From Limnoperna fortunei (lineage: Eukaryota; Mollusca; Bivalvia; Mytilida; Modiolidae), in NCBI GenBank assembly GCA_944474755.1, contig OX104119.1, forward strand, positions 86,804,896 through 86,868,895: a DNA stretch of 64,000 nucleotides. Direction: 5' to 3'. The position numbers and the translations under genes are program-made. The first letter of the stretch is position 1, and every line of letters begins with the position of its first letter. Below the pieces are notes generated by a model. It did no database searches. It saw only the letters and a list, made by a program, of their open reading frames with translations, and was not told the DNA's origin. Below, piece after piece: positions 22,894 through 35,693 of the stretch.

Positions 22894-24524
22894 CAGTCCG
22901 CCAAAAGTTAAGCATCACCTAAATATTTTCTGAAATAATTTTATTACAAAACGATTCATTCAGCATCTGATGCATTTATGCAATGCTTTCAAACAATACC
23001 TTTATAAAACATACAGGTGAGATGTCAATAATTAGAGTTTTAAAGTGTAAAAACCGGTTTCAAAAACTGGTCTTGCTTCAAATTAACAAACTGACTTTGA
23101 ATCAAATAGTCTTGTTCGATTGCACGTGGATATTCTGGTTAGTTATTATCCTTTAAAGACTTTTCAACATGGTAAGACAAAAATTAAGTATCGACGAACG
23201 CTGGCAAGCAATTGGAATGAAAAATGCTGGAATGATTAACCGCCAAATATCAGCCAATTTTCAGGTGAACAACTCTGTTATTAGCAGACTTGTTGCGAGG
23301 CATAGACAGACAGGGTCAATCGAGGACCGCCCAATATCTGGAAGACCCCGTAAAACAACCCCTAGGGAAGACCGCTTCCTTGCTTGTCAAGACGGATTGC
23401 ACCCCTTTTCAACAGCAGGCCAGTTACGAGGAATGTGGCCTTCTGGTGGTCCAATCAGTGACAGAACAGTTATTCGGAGGCTTCACAGATCTCGTTTACG
23501 TGCCCGCAGGCCTTTGAAACGACCAGAACTGACAGGATGGCACTGCCAAGCACGAATGGAGTGGGCAAGACATCATCGTCACTGGAATCTAAGAAGCTGG
23601 AGACATATTCATTGGTCAGATGAAAGTCGCTTTCTGTTGAAGCCTTTTGACGGTCGGATACGTGTTTGGCGGCGAAGGAATACAGCTTGGATAGAAACCA
23701 TATTGGAGGAACAACTGCATTCGGTGTTGGCGGCGTTACTGTATGGAGATGCTTTTCACGTGACTGCAAGCTCACTTTACAGATTCTCAACGATACATTG
23801 ATTGGTCTGAAATACCGTGATGACATCTTGGATGGTCATGTTGTGCCACATTTTGACAACCATGCTCTTGCAGATAGGCCAATGTTTCAAGACGACAACG
23901 CTCGACCCCATCGAGCCCGTGTTGTGAGGGACTTTATTGAAACAGAAGCCATTGACACACTTCCATGGCCAGCCATGTCACCGGACATGAATCCGATTGA
24001 GCATGTGTGGGACTTGATCGGGCGAAAAGTCAATCAACGGAACCCAAGATGCCAAAATGTTCGAGAATTAGAAGTCGCTCTTGTGGAAGAATGGCAGAGA
24101 TTTCCACAGTACAGACTTAGGCGCTTGGTTGCTGGAGTCAGGCGGCGTGTTGAACATTTACACCGGAAGCGTGGAGGTTATACCCGATATTGATGGAAAA
24201 TGCCAAACGACAGTCCATTTGTTACTCCTTCACCTCAGGACTTGTTGAATGACTGTAATTTTGTAAACAATGAAAAATTTTGTGTCAAACTAAAACTTAA
24301 AATCACCTATTGTTTTGTTGTTTTTTGGCCTATTTTTTGTGATCATTATTAGACCACTAGAATTTAATTTTACAATTTGAGGATTTAAATAAAGAATTTT
24401 ACAGGTTCAAATTTCCTGATGATATATACATTTTCATACAAATTAAACATTTTCTCATTTGTTTATGTTATTGAAAAAAGATTAGATCCGGAAAAGTAGG
24501 TGATGCTTAACTTATGGCGGACTG
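22894..24524 (+). mobile_element. Tc1-like DNA transposon, complete ends, TA target duplication
   Basis: Terminal inverted repeats start CAGTCCGCCAAAAGTTAAGC at the left and, read inward from the right, CAGTCCGCCATAAGTTAAGC, both continuing ATCACCTA. TA flanks both ends (22892-22893 and 24525-24526), the classic Tc1/mariner target duplication. Length is 1631 bp and it encodes one transposase. The copy looks young, but its gene is frameshifted. Confidence 0.95.
23169..24193 (+). pseudogene. Tc1-like DD34E transposase with one frameshift
   Basis: It would cut and paste the transposon through an RNase H-like catalytic core. The first frame (23169 to about 23690) begins MVRQKLSIDERW and carries the N-terminal helix-turn-helix region, a GRPR motif near residue 58 and the first catalytic Asp in HWSDESRF (Asp151). 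From about 23690 the reading moves to the frame starting at 23666, with the second Asp in FQDDNARPH and the Glu in SPDMNPIEHVWD. Exactly 34 residues separate Asp and Glu, so the core is DD34E. Joined length is about 340 residues, normal for the family. A single-base indel near 23690 is the only break I see, so the copy cannot make a full enzyme as read, unless the base is a sequencing error. Confidence 0.93.
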
Positions 24525-25296
24525 TATATATATATATCACTTTTATCATTTTTTAATCCACTAAAAAATAAGTTAATTGGGTTTTTCACCCATCTAGAAT
24601 TTATTAAATTGGGTTTTTTATGTTGACAAAAATGTATTTCACTATGGTTTTATACATGTAGATATCCTTTTGTCGTTCTGCAGCAACTATTATTATTATA
24701 TAAGTTATTATTACCATTGGCCATTGGTAACCACTTTAGATAAAACATCGTCAATTATGTCGCTTACAATGGTGAAACTTTCATTTACAACACTGTCTAC
24801 GATTTCATCTAAAAAAATTTTAACAACAGTGTTTAGGTTAGTTGCAAGATAGTTAGATATTGCATTGTTTGGCTTAGATGATGTCAGAGAAGCCTTTTTT
24901 CTTCTACGTCTATTCATGGTGCCACAACAAAATACTGGACTGGTTCTAACCATAATTAAAATTTTGGAAGAAAAGTATATTCAACAGAGAGCATGCGTCT
25001 CTTCTTGTGAAATAAATCTCCATACCTGGAGCGCCGTATGCTGCATGAAATATACATTACATTTGGAATACCTCGGTTGTTAAGTTGCAAAATAATGGGA
25101 ATCATAATTACGCAACTTTGTGTATTTATTTGAATGAATTAACGCAATCACTGAACAATTTTATTCACTCAGTGAGTTAATTTAAGTTTGTTTCTAAAAA
25201 TTGATTGGGTTTTAGGCCTTTGATATTGGGTTTTTCAAGGCTTATGAAAATTTAATTTCTTAATAACACAAATATGCAGCTTCTCTGGAGCTCTGC

Positions 25297-26266
25297 CCGT
25301 GACCTTTCAAATTGGGCTAAAATTGAAGGAATTGAGTTGGTGATTATATTTAAACCTATACGTTTACTATATAATCTCTAACAGTTTTCAAGTTGGAAGC
25401 AAAAAACCGATTAACCGAAATGAGTCAAGGGCTGTAACTCAAAAACGGTTCATCACACAACTTCAGAACAAATGTACCAAATGAGGGTCTTGTTGACAGG
25501 AGTATTTTTCCCATTCATTGTCTTCTTCTATCGTTTATAATAATAATAAATATAATGATAACAAGATTGGAGGCCTAAGGTGGAGGTCATTACTGACTTC
25601 AGAGATTTTCTTAAAGGACATGTGACAGGACAACAAATGGTAAAGACCTTGGGCGATTTCGACTTACAGTTTGTGAGTTTTTGTGATAAGCAGAGACCTT
25701 GAAACATTCAAGGGATACCGCTCCCCCAGAAATTTTTTGCCAAATTATGTCATAAAGTTGTCTCAAAAGTTCCTTGACATTTCTCACTTTTCAGTTTCCT
25801 TCTAACTGCTATAGTTCCAGAGATTACGTGGTAACAAGGTTTTCTGTGTTTGGCAGATAACTCCATACAGAAAAATGTTTCGGTTTCACAGGGTGAAATC
25901 CGAATAGACTTTTAGTGCCAAAAACTTGTTGGGAAAGACCGAAATGATATGTAGGGTACTCTTTAAACTCATTGGTTTGAAAATTTAAAGAAAAAAAAGA
26001 AAAAAAAAATCACAGCAAAAGCCTGAAGGACTTCCACTGGAAGTGGGAAATTTTGGTTTCACAGGGTGAAATACGAATAGACTTTCAGTGCCAAAAACTT
26101 ATCCTGAAAGACCAAAATGATATGTCGCGTACTCTTTAAACTGTTTAGTTTGAAAGTTGGTGGAAAAAAAAATAACCAAAGCAAAAGTTACAAGGAAGTG
26201 GGAACGACCTTAATAAGACCAATCACCACTTTAAACCATTAGTTAGCTTCATAATGTACTAATATA
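25297..26266. repeat. Intergenic or intronic sequence with a 172 bp direct duplication
   Basis: GGTTTCACAGGGTGAAAT and TTTAGTGCCAAAAACTT-like blocks occur at about 25880-26010 and again 172 bp later, with about 10-15% divergence by eye and A-rich tracts between. No coding signal. Confidence 0.6.
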
Positions 26267-27143
26267 CAGTAAAACTTCGGTAGCTCAAACACCACCGATT
26301 TCTCGAACTGTTTTTAAAGTCCCGACATTTATTTCTATATATATGTTTGTACAAAAAACCCCGGTTTTTCGAACACCGATTTCTCGAAAACTCGAACTGA
26401 TTTATAGGTCCCTTTGATAGTAAACTCAAGTAAGTCACCATCAATAACTCGAACTAAAATTATAAGCGTCAGTGCGAAGCAATTAACTTCATTTACAAAG
26501 GACGTGGATAACAGAAGCCATAACAATTAATATAGGTATGTCAATTAAAAAATATTAGATAATAATTATGTTATGACTGGTGATTGGTTTGAACAGGCAA
26601 ATAGAAATTGTTTCTTTAATAGAAAATATGAAATGTACCAAGCGGATTATCAAATCAACGAAAATATTCCAATTAAAAATCATTTACGACTTTTGTTGAC
26701 AACTGTGGTTAAATTGATATTAAAAACCAAATATTAAAGCTAAAATAATTTATGAAAAATGTGTCGGCAATAAATATTATGGAAATTATTTACTTAATTT
26801 AACTGCGATGGATATACCGAGTACATACTGGGTTTTGCGCAATAACGGAAGTAAATAGTAAGCGTTATAGAAATTTCAAATTTCACAAACTGTTACACCT
26901 GAAATAACTTTATTCGTGTCAAAGTTCATGAAATAAACATCTGCATACATTCAAAACGAATTTTAGTTCCCCAAAACAACCATACCGCGTGTAGGAAAAT
27001 TAATAAGCAACCTATAAACAAAATCGGTCATGGTACGGAACAGATACATTTCCGGAGGTAGTCCAACTTCGGTGGCTCGAACAACCGATAACTCGAACTA
27101 TTTTTGGCGACCCCAGCGAGTTCGAGTTATCGAAGTTCTACTG
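26267..27143. mobile_element. Non-autonomous pogo/Tigger-like element
   Basis: The left end CAGTAAAACTTCGGTAGCTC and the right end, read inward, CAGTAGAACTTCGATAACTC form imperfect terminal inverted repeats. Further subterminal copies of CTCGAACT(G/A)TTTTT lie at both ends. TA flanks each side (26265-26266 and 27144-27145). These ends resemble Tigger/pogo TIRs. No transposase frame occurs in its 877 bp. It ends 75 bp from the ROCO COR exon. Confidence 0.8.
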
Positions 27144-27218
27144 TATGTATGGCATATGAATGGATGAGGGAGATACGCACATTGCCATTAAAATACAAAT
27201 ATTTTTAAGATTTCCTAC

Positions 27219-28433
27219 CTCTGTGTAGTCTTCAAACCATGTCTGAAAGAAATCTCGAGTGTTATGACTGTCGCTATGTTCTCCACAAAAGAAGTCATCT
27301 CCTACACCCACTAACTCACTGTAGCTATGGCGACCAGCAGATACATGTATGTTGCCATCAGAGCACTTCGACTTTACAGTGTAACACACACTCCTTGTTT
27401 CAAATCTTTCTTTGACTCTTTCAACTGTTACCCCCAACTCGTTTAGCATTGCTTTACATGTTCCTTTTTCCACATTTTTCCATTGCCATATCTGCAGTGC
27501 TATTGTGTTTTTACAGAAACACAAAATGAATTTTCTGAACTTGGTTATGTCAAGAAAGAACACTCCCATACCATGATAAAGAGCCATTCGGTCAGTTCTT
27601 GGTTCAGTGCAAATTGCATATTGACTGATATAGTAACACAAAATATGGTTGAAAAAATCGAATGGCAAAAAATCAAACTCGATACACAACCATGGTGTGC
27701 GCCTACAGTTATCGTTTTTTGCATTAAACACAACAATGATATCTGTAAATGAAGCTTTCTCAGAGATCATGCAAGGCATATAATAAGTAGGTAGGAATGT
27801 CCTTTGTCCATTTTCATTTAAAGTTGTAAGCTTTACTATAATGCCAAATATTTCCATTACATTCAGTAAATGACCACTATGTTTACTAAAATCAAGTTTT
27901 GGTTCTTTTTCAAACAGTTTTACAATCAGAGAGTGGTCAAGCTTTCCTGTGTCTACAAGTGTTCTCCATTTATCAGACAGCTTCAAGTTGGTATCAAATT
28001 TATCCGATACAAGACATCTGAAAGCATTTGCTAACCATTTTGGGTTAAGAATAATATATTCTTTTAAACTCTCAAAATATATGACACTTCCTACCTTATG
28101 TTGATATTTCAGTAATAGGTTGATTTCATCCTCGCTATCAATTAAACATTTTGACGATAATTTGACCATATCTGGCCATGACAATACACTCACACCAGCC
28201 TCTCTAAAAACATCAATTAAGTGCTCTAAACGAATCCATTTTAAAGGCAGTTCTTCAGCAAATGTTTTCAGTTGCTTTCCAAACTTAAAAATTGTGTCAC
28301 GCAAACCACAGATATCCTCTTCATTAGATTCTGTGTTTGACACAAAGCATATCTCTCTAATATGCTTCTTCTTAGATTCGTTTCTTAATACAGAACCCAG
28401 CTGTTTATAGAATACCTGTTTTCTTTCTTCCAG
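27219..28433 (-). CDS. ROCO GTPase, end of Roc domain and COR domain (exon)
   Basis: This 1215 bp exon (405 codons, phase 0 at both ends) lies between the acceptor TTCCTTTCAG and the donor GTAGGAAAT. It opens LEERKQVFYKQLGSVLR, then EICFVSNTES, which fits the last Roc strand and G5 loop. A COR-like region follows: LLLKYQHKVGSVIYF, NPKWLANAFRCLVSD, and TFLPTYYMPCMI. COR domains dimerise Roc GTPases and couple nucleotide state to signalling. It joins exon 49539-49409 without a frame break. The last about 60 residues (from KSKCSDGNIHVSAG) are not recognisable. No kinase, LRR or death domain is seen in this exon. Confidence 0.85.
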
Positions 28434-29616
28434 CTGAAAGGAAGAAAAGACATACATGACATAACTGCACCATTTTTCAGCTGGTCTAAACTGTTGTTTG
28501 CATTCTGATCAAGGGATTACATGTCAAAAATTGTACAAATCTATTTGTATAGCTTCGTGTTATTTTACTGACTGGGAGCATAGCAGATGCAAGCTATGTG
28601 GTTACATGCGTGTGTAAAAAAGTCACGTGATCAATATGAACAAACCCATTTCAGACGGAAGCTTAGGTAACTGAAAAAAATAATGTAGAAAAACACTAAA
28701 ATTAATTTAAATAGACAAAAATAATTTTACAAAAAACAAGAAATGTCAGACAATCTCCTTGCAGTCTAAAAGTAGTTAAAATTGACATTTGTATGACGTC
28801 TGAAGCAAGGCCCAGGAAATTTTCCCAAGTCATGACGGACATTTTACCGGTCATCATATAAAAGTACAAAGTACTTAAAAAATGCAGCTAAGTAAGGTTT
28901 AGCGTTAATACTTACTTTTTATTATTTTTGATTAAGCTGGGATGTGTATGTCCTTTTTCCTTAAAGTTGAGAATTAAGGACTTTTAAATTTAAATTATTT
29001 TCAAGACCGTAGTAGATAACAGTTGTTGTTTTGTGATGGGTTCATAGGATACATGCACCATGCAAGAAAGGAAATATATGTAGGAAGACATTTTGCTTCC
29101 TAAAATTTCTTTATTATAAGATGACATGTTGTCTATTCAACTAAGTAATGGCAAACAACGTTTTTTTTATGAACATTCATGAGACATTTTCATTAACCTG
29201 AAGTAGGAAGTTGTTACAAAATTACAACAAGTTCGGAACAGAATTGAATTTATACGATATTCTGTGATGGACCACGCTTTTTACAAGTTATTATTTATAG
29301 CAGGGATATACACTAACATTTTCATCATGGTTGCCACCTGGTCCCCTAACTTAAACAATTTTGGCGCCCACACTTTTTCATATTTTTATAATGAAAAACA
29401 ATACACTCCCATAAATCAATATTGTTCAATAAAATGATAGGATAGAACTAGAAGTAAAAAAGACATCATTGTGAAGCAAATAATATTATGTAGTTAATGT
29501 AAAATGCACTATTAAAAGTGTTTAAAGATTTAAATTAATTTTTTTGTGAAAGTTTCTGCCAAGGTCCTAATTTGTATTATGTTTAAATCATTGCAATACT
29601 TATTTCAACACTAGCA
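28434..29616. other. ROCO intron, no feature recognised
   Basis: AT-rich intron sequence upstream (in transcription) of the COR exon. No repeat family I can name and no coding signal. Confidence 0.5.
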
Positions 29617-29840
29617 ATTTTTCAGCTATTTCATGGCATCCAGTTTTTATTGGGAGAGGAGGTAGGAGTACCCAGAGAGAACCCCGACCTGCGGTAGGAA
29701 AACTGGCAATCCTTGTCAATTAAGATTGGGGTCGAGTACACCCTGCCTGCAGTGAGAATCGCACCCACAATCTCTGTGTTGACAGACCATGCGATCAATA
29801 GTAGACGAACTACCTTAACCACTCGGCCACCGTGGCCCTC
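29617..29840 (-). mobile_element. tRNA-derived SINE copy in the ROCO intron
   Basis: The body (GGCATCCAGTTTTTATTGG, GAGAGAACCCCGACCTGC) and tRNA-like head (CCACTCGGCCACCGTGGCCC at the right end) match the SINE at 421-680. The 3' tail at the left is shortened and no target duplication was found. Open frames across it on both strands are by-products. Confidence 0.85.
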
Positions 29841-30539
29841 CGGAGTTAATGAAACTCAACAAACAGTCAGGGGTAATACTTGTACAAGTGTATTGTTTTA
29901 AACCAGAGAGGTGAAGATTATTGACTGAAAAGAGTAATATTTTTAAACTTATTTATGTCATAATTTTTTACTGTATTGAGTAAAAAAATAAAGATCTTGG
30001 AGTTGTCCCCCTTAAACTATTATTTTATTTTTTTTACTTGTGTGAGTAATTTTTTTTTCTTTAGTAGTTACAAACTTATCCTGAATTTTATCAATTAAAT
30101 GAATGAGATCTTCAACAAATGAAACAAACATGTTTATTCTTTTCATTAATATACAAGACTTAAAGCCTATACTGAGTACAAAAGTTTTTAGCAATAGCAT
30201 TTGAATTTTCCTCTAATAATAATAAAAATATCATAAAAGTGTATAAATATGTAATCTGTGTAAATGATTCAAACAACATCTATAGAGCACTAAAACTGTA
30301 GTTATCTAGCAACGTTTTCTCAGTTTTATTATGCGAATAATGATATAAAATGTAAAACAGCATATTCCCTAGATAAGGCTAACAAATGGAACACACTTAA
30401 TGTTGGTAACATTAAATGACATCATGAAAAAACTGTAATGCTCTCATTAATAAACTTTCCTGGTTCAGTACAAAATGTATATCACTTTGTAACATGTTAT
30501 GAAAAAACATAAATCATAATAAAAAATGACAAATGAATA
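29841..30539. other. ROCO intron, AT-rich, no feature recognised
   Basis: Very AT-rich sequence leading into the higher-order repeat. No coding signal. Confidence 0.4.
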
Positions 30540-33500
30540 CTCAACCTATGACACTCATATTTTTATAAGCTTCATTTTGCTATACTATATAATATATACC
30601 AGTGCAGTCTTTTTTTTACTCTAACAAGAAAGAAATTTTTACCCATTTACAATATAATTTTACTGTTATTCATCTCCCCTAAACTAGAATCAAATTAATA
30701 AATTAAAAACTCTACCTTACAGTTACAATTTAATTTTAAATTATATAATTCAATGTACGAGAAGAAAATTGTAAAAAATGCTTCGAGTGGTTTACTTGTG
30801 ACCGAACGAAAGATGAATGATTTCAATAGTAAACTTATTTATGAGATTAAATATTTTTTTGAGACCAAATGTTTTTTATTCAATTAATTATGTCTGTCAA
30901 TTTTTATCTATAATAATAATAATAATAATAAAGTCTTTATTTAAAGAGGGTTACACAGTTAGTCTTATAACTAATCTTCCCTGAGTCCCTCATGCATTTA
31001 ACAAGTACAAAAGTATCTTTATTAACTTCACACAAGTTCTAGTATTAGTGAACTAATAATTTTGACATTTGACTTGTTTCAGACAAATATTTTATCCACC
31101 TTCCTACATGTGTATGCTTTGTAACAAGATTTAACCAAAAACATCTTAAAATGTCATACACATACTCATCTTACAAATATGCTTCAATTATGGCATTCTC
31201 ACAAGTTTGATGAAAGATTGATTTTGCTATTATATATAATATATACTATTGCATTTTTTTAATGACTCCTAACAGTTACAATTTAATTAAAAATTATATA
31301 GTTCAGTGTGTATGCAATAGTTGTATGGAACATACAAAACTATGTAGAAAATTTTGAAAAAAAGGGCTTTGAATGGTGACAGAAGCAAAAGATTAGGGAT
31401 TTCAATAATAAACTTATTAACAGAGATTAAAATATTTTAGTGACCAAATGTTTTTATTTGATAAATTATTTATCATACAAACCACACTTGTAGAGCATCG
31501 CAAAAAATTTAGGATTAGTGAACTTCTGGCTTAAGTCAAATGCCCACCTTCTTACATGTACATGCTTTGTAAAAATGTTACAAAAAATATGAATCATAAA
31601 CATTACATATGCATACTCTACTTACAAATATGTTTTAATTATGGCATTCTAACATTTTAGATAAAAGATACTTGTTATTCTATATAATATATATCATTGA
31701 AGTCTTTTTTTACTCTAACAAGTAAGAAATTGTAACCCATTTACATAATATAGTTTTACTGTTATTGATCTCCCTAAACTATTATCCAATTACCGGTAGT
31801 AAATTAGTGACTCCTTACTAAACTAATTTACAGCGATTAAATATTTTAGTGAGAACAAATGTTTTTGTGCGATTAATGATGCATTTTATTTTGTATCTTA
31901 TTAACTTCACTTAAGGTCTAGTATAAGTGAGCAAGAAATTTTAACTTTTGACCTGTTTAAGACAAATATTTTATCCACCTTCCTAAATGTGTATGCTTTG
32001 TAACAAGATTTTACCAAAAACATCCTAAAATGACAAATACATACTCATCCTAAAAATATGCTTCAATTATGGCTTCCCACAAGTTTGATAAAAGATTGAT
32101 TTTGCTATTATATATAATATATATCTTTGCAGTTTTTTTTACTCTAACAAGAAAGAAATATTTACCCGTTTGCAAAAAAGCTTGATTTTGCTATCATATA
32201 TTACAAGTACATATATAACATTAAAATCTTTCTTTTACTCTAACAAGTGACAAATGTTGTACCCAATTACACAATATTGACTCAATTATCTAAACTATAA
32301 ACCAATTAATGACTCCAACAGTTAAAATTTCACTAAAAATTATATAGTTCAGTGTATGCAATAGTTGTATGTAACATACACGAGTGAGGAAATTTTTGAA
32401 AAAATGGGTGTTTTTATTCGATAAATTTTTTATCTTACAAACCACACTTGTAGAGCATCACAAAAGTTTAGGATTAGTAAACTTCTGACTTAAGTCAAAT
32501 ACCCACCTTCTTACGTGTACATGCTTTGTAACATGATGTTACCCAAAATATGAATTATAAACATAACAAATTCATACTCCACTTACAAATATGTTTCAAT
32601 TATGGCATTCAAACATTTTTGATAAAAGATATTTGCTATTCTATATAATATATACCATTGCAGTCTTTTTTTTACTCTAACAAGTAAGAAATTGTAACCC
32701 ATTTACATAACATTGTTTTACTGTTGTTGATCTCCCTAAACTGTAATCTAATTTTAGTAAATTAGTGACTCCTTAGTTTGTTTGTTTGATGGTATTTAAT
32801 GCCACTTTCAGCAATTTTTCAGCTATATCATGGCGTCCAGATTTTTATTGGGGGAGGAAGCCGGCGTACCCGAAGAAAACCCCTGACCTGCGGTAGGAAA
32901 ACTAACAATTCTTGATGACTCCTTAGTCAACATATATACAGCAATTGAATATTTTAGTGAGAACAAATTTTTGTGTGTGATTAATGATGCATGTCAAATT
33001 TTATCTTATTAACTTCACTTGAGGTCTAGTATTAGTGAGCAAGAAATATTAACTTTTGACTTGTTTAAGACAAATGTTATATCCACCTTCCTACATGTGT
33101 ATACTGTACTTTATAATAAAATTTTACCACAAACATCTTAAATGACAAACACATACTCATCTTACAAATATGCTTCAATTATCGCATTCTCACAAGTTTG
33201 AAAAAGATTGATTTTGCTATTATATATAATTATACCTTTGCAGTTTTTTTTCATTCTAACAAGTAAGAAATATGTATCCGTTTGCATAATAGCTTGATTT
33301 TGCTATCCTATAGTTTATATATAACATTAGAATCTTTTTTTACTCCAACAAGTAAAAATATTTGTACCAATTTACACAATATTAACTGACTTTTTTCAAT
33401 GGCATTGACTACACACCAATTAATGAATTAATTACTTCAACAGTTACAACTTAGTTGTATGTAACATAAGTCAAATATCCACCTTCTTACATTTGCATGC

Positions 33501-33740
33501 TTTGTGACATGATGTTACCCGAAATATGAATCATAAACATGACAAATGCAAACTCCACTTACAAATATGTTTCATGGCATTCCCACATTTTTGATACCAG
33601 ATATTTGTTATTCTATATAATATTGCAGTCTTTTTTTTACTCTAACCAGTAAGAAATTGTTACCCATTTAAATAACATTGTTTTACTGTTGTTGTTTTAC
33701 TGTTGTTGATCTACCTAAACTATAACCCAGTTAGTAAACG
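30540..33740. repeat. AT-rich two-part tandem repeat of about 0.9-1.1 kb
   Basis: Two related subunits alternate. Type A has ATCCACCTTCCTACATGTGT (about 31092, 31971, 33080). Type B has CCCACCTTCTTACATGTACA or variants (about 31545, 32500, 33475). Each is followed by a TATATAATATATACCATTGC-like block, a T-tract and CTAACAAGTAAGAAAT. Spacing from A to A is 879 and 1109 bp, and from B to B 955 and 975 bp. A SINE fragment is inserted at 32777. An AAT microsatellite lies near 30910. Confidence 0.75.
32777..32915 (-). mobile_element. 5'-truncated SINE with 11 bp target duplication
   Basis: Tail and body of the tRNA-derived SINE (TTTGTTTGATGG, GCGTCCAGATTTTTATTGG, CGGTAGGAAAACT) lie between two copies of TGACTCCTTAG (32766-32776 and 32916-32926). 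The tRNA head is missing although the duplication is intact, so the copy was truncated as it inserted, as in LINE-type target-primed reverse transcription. Confidence 0.88.
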
Positions 33741-35685
33741 ACTCCAACAGTAACAAAAAGTCGTTATGAAATTGATGTATCTACCCAAAGCACAAAGTTT
33801 GACCATTTTTCCCTATATGTGCAGAATAAAACTTCTAAATTTTCTGTCTAACTGAATTTTTTCTAACATGCATGAAAGAAAATTGTTTCAATTGCTACAT
33901 GCATGTTTGTAATAAGTTGACAGATATTATTTATTAGCAATTAATTATGTTATAAATATGAAACAAGTAAATGTGTTTTAGACACAGATGTCCAGCTCTC
34001 TCTGCACAGTATCTGACAGTTCTCCCCTTTTCTAAACAGTTGTTTAGAACATGCTATGATGCCTGATTGTACAAAGTTATATGAAGATCCGACATGTGGT
34101 TCTTGAGAAGTCAACTTAACTACAAAGGTTAACCCCAATGTGGCAGGTGAACAAATGGACGCACAGATTGAAAAACTTTATGTCCGGAATCAAAGTTGGG
34201 ACATAAGGAACATGCATTATAAAAATCACTTGTATGAGTAAAATATTTTATCTTATTTTATTACTTGCTTTTGACATTTACACGTAAACTCTGCGTGTAT
34301 ACTGCAGTAACCTACATGCTCCTCCTATGCCTCTTGGACTTGCATTTAGTTTTGAATTTGTTGAAATGTTGAAAGGTCTGCAGGGGAAAAGAAAAATATG
34401 CAATTGCAATAATTTTTTTCTTACTCTTATGAGTAAGTAATTTTAACCAATTTTATACAAACAAATATCTTATTGCAAATCATAATCACAATGCATCGTA
34501 CATAAAACAAATGCTTATTACTCTCGTTTTATTGTCTTAATATGTCCTCATCTAAACGTATACTAACATGACTAAATGCCTTAAAGCCTTTTATTGTCTT
34601 AATATTTTTTTTTCTCTTCTCAATTGCATGCACATGTCACAGTTTGAGTAGTTATTTTTTAGTTTGTGTATCATCACGATTTTACTGTTATTGTGTTCTC
34701 ATCTTATCTTGCATTGAATGCTTACATGTTACTATTGTCTTATTTAGTTGCTACTAGTATTTATTTTTAGTATGTGCTGTCTGCCTTGTTTTAGTGTTAT
34801 ACATGTAGTATGTGCTTATCTTGCATTGTATGCTAAATGTTTTTACTGTCTTAATATGTAATTTTTTTTATATTGCATTCAAATGTCTCCTTTTGTTAAT
34901 GTTTTATATATATGCTGTTTATGCTCTGCACGTTGATTGTTATGTTCGCCTTCCTCGTGTATTCGTTATTGTAGTAAAAATGGACCAAATCAAAATAAAG
35001 CTTTCGTATTTGTATAACATGTAAAATATACTACGGACATAAAACTAAATACTGATATTTTGAATGATTCAAGATATCAGACTGCATACTTTAATTATAA
35101 AATTATAATTATGCATATTAGGCTAAATATTTTCTTTAGAAATATTATTCACGGTATTTAAACCCTTTTATAACCCCATTTGGTGTGGTGTCACATATTA
35201 CACAATGTTGAAATTATTAAATCAATCAATCAGTGTCAATGTCTATATAATAATAACAACCACTTTAAAAATCATCACCAAAAAAGTTTTCAAATTTCTG
35301 TTCGATACAATCTATGTAAATCAAAGCAATTATTCCTACCGATTTTGTTCAATGTTTACTTCACGTACACAACATTAATAATTACATCTATTTTGATTTT
35401 TTTAAAACCTTATCGGTATTCTGTAGGACAAGCATACAAGTCAACGGAGTAGTTCCCCCATAATATCCCACAATTTTTTTGTACCCATAAAAGTAAAAAA
35501 CAAGGCGTTAATGGTGGACTTAAAACCATGTGCGCATTAACTAAACCATGTTGCGCAACAATAATTATCTTCGAAATACACATTTAAATGTCTAAACTAA
35601 AATATGACGGTTTACGTTTTCGATTCTATGGGTTAATTTTTTCAAACAATGACATCAAAAAGTGTAGATATTTTCACCATTTTTC
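33741..35685. other. ROCO intron, AT-rich, no gene recognised
   Basis: Low-complexity AT-rich sequence with short chance frames (34812-35024 and 35180-35452 plus, 33950-34138 minus). None shows a domain. It ends at the target duplication of the Mutator-like element. Confidence 0.45.
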
Positions 35686-35693
35686 TCAAAAAA

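Larger units (their letters stand above)
22818..25296. mobile_element. Inverted-repeat element of unknown family that hosts the Tc1 element
   Basis: GCAGAGCTCCAGATAAG at the left faces CTTCTCTGGAGCTCTGC at the right, a 17 bp inverted repeat with one mismatch. Immediately outside CAG...CTG lie CCCATG and CCCGTG, a possible 6 bp duplication with one mismatch. ATTGGGTTTTTCACCCATCT occurs on both sides of the Tc1 insertion. Without Tc1 the element would be about 850 bp. An 80-codon minus frame (24953-24711) with a basic NRRRRKK stretch has no recognisable domain. Confidence 0.5.

Noticed and set aside
24711..24953. 80-codon minus frame with NRRRRKK as a gene
   Set aside because: No recognisable domain; it lies in a decayed inverted-repeat element. 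Kept only as a note in that element.
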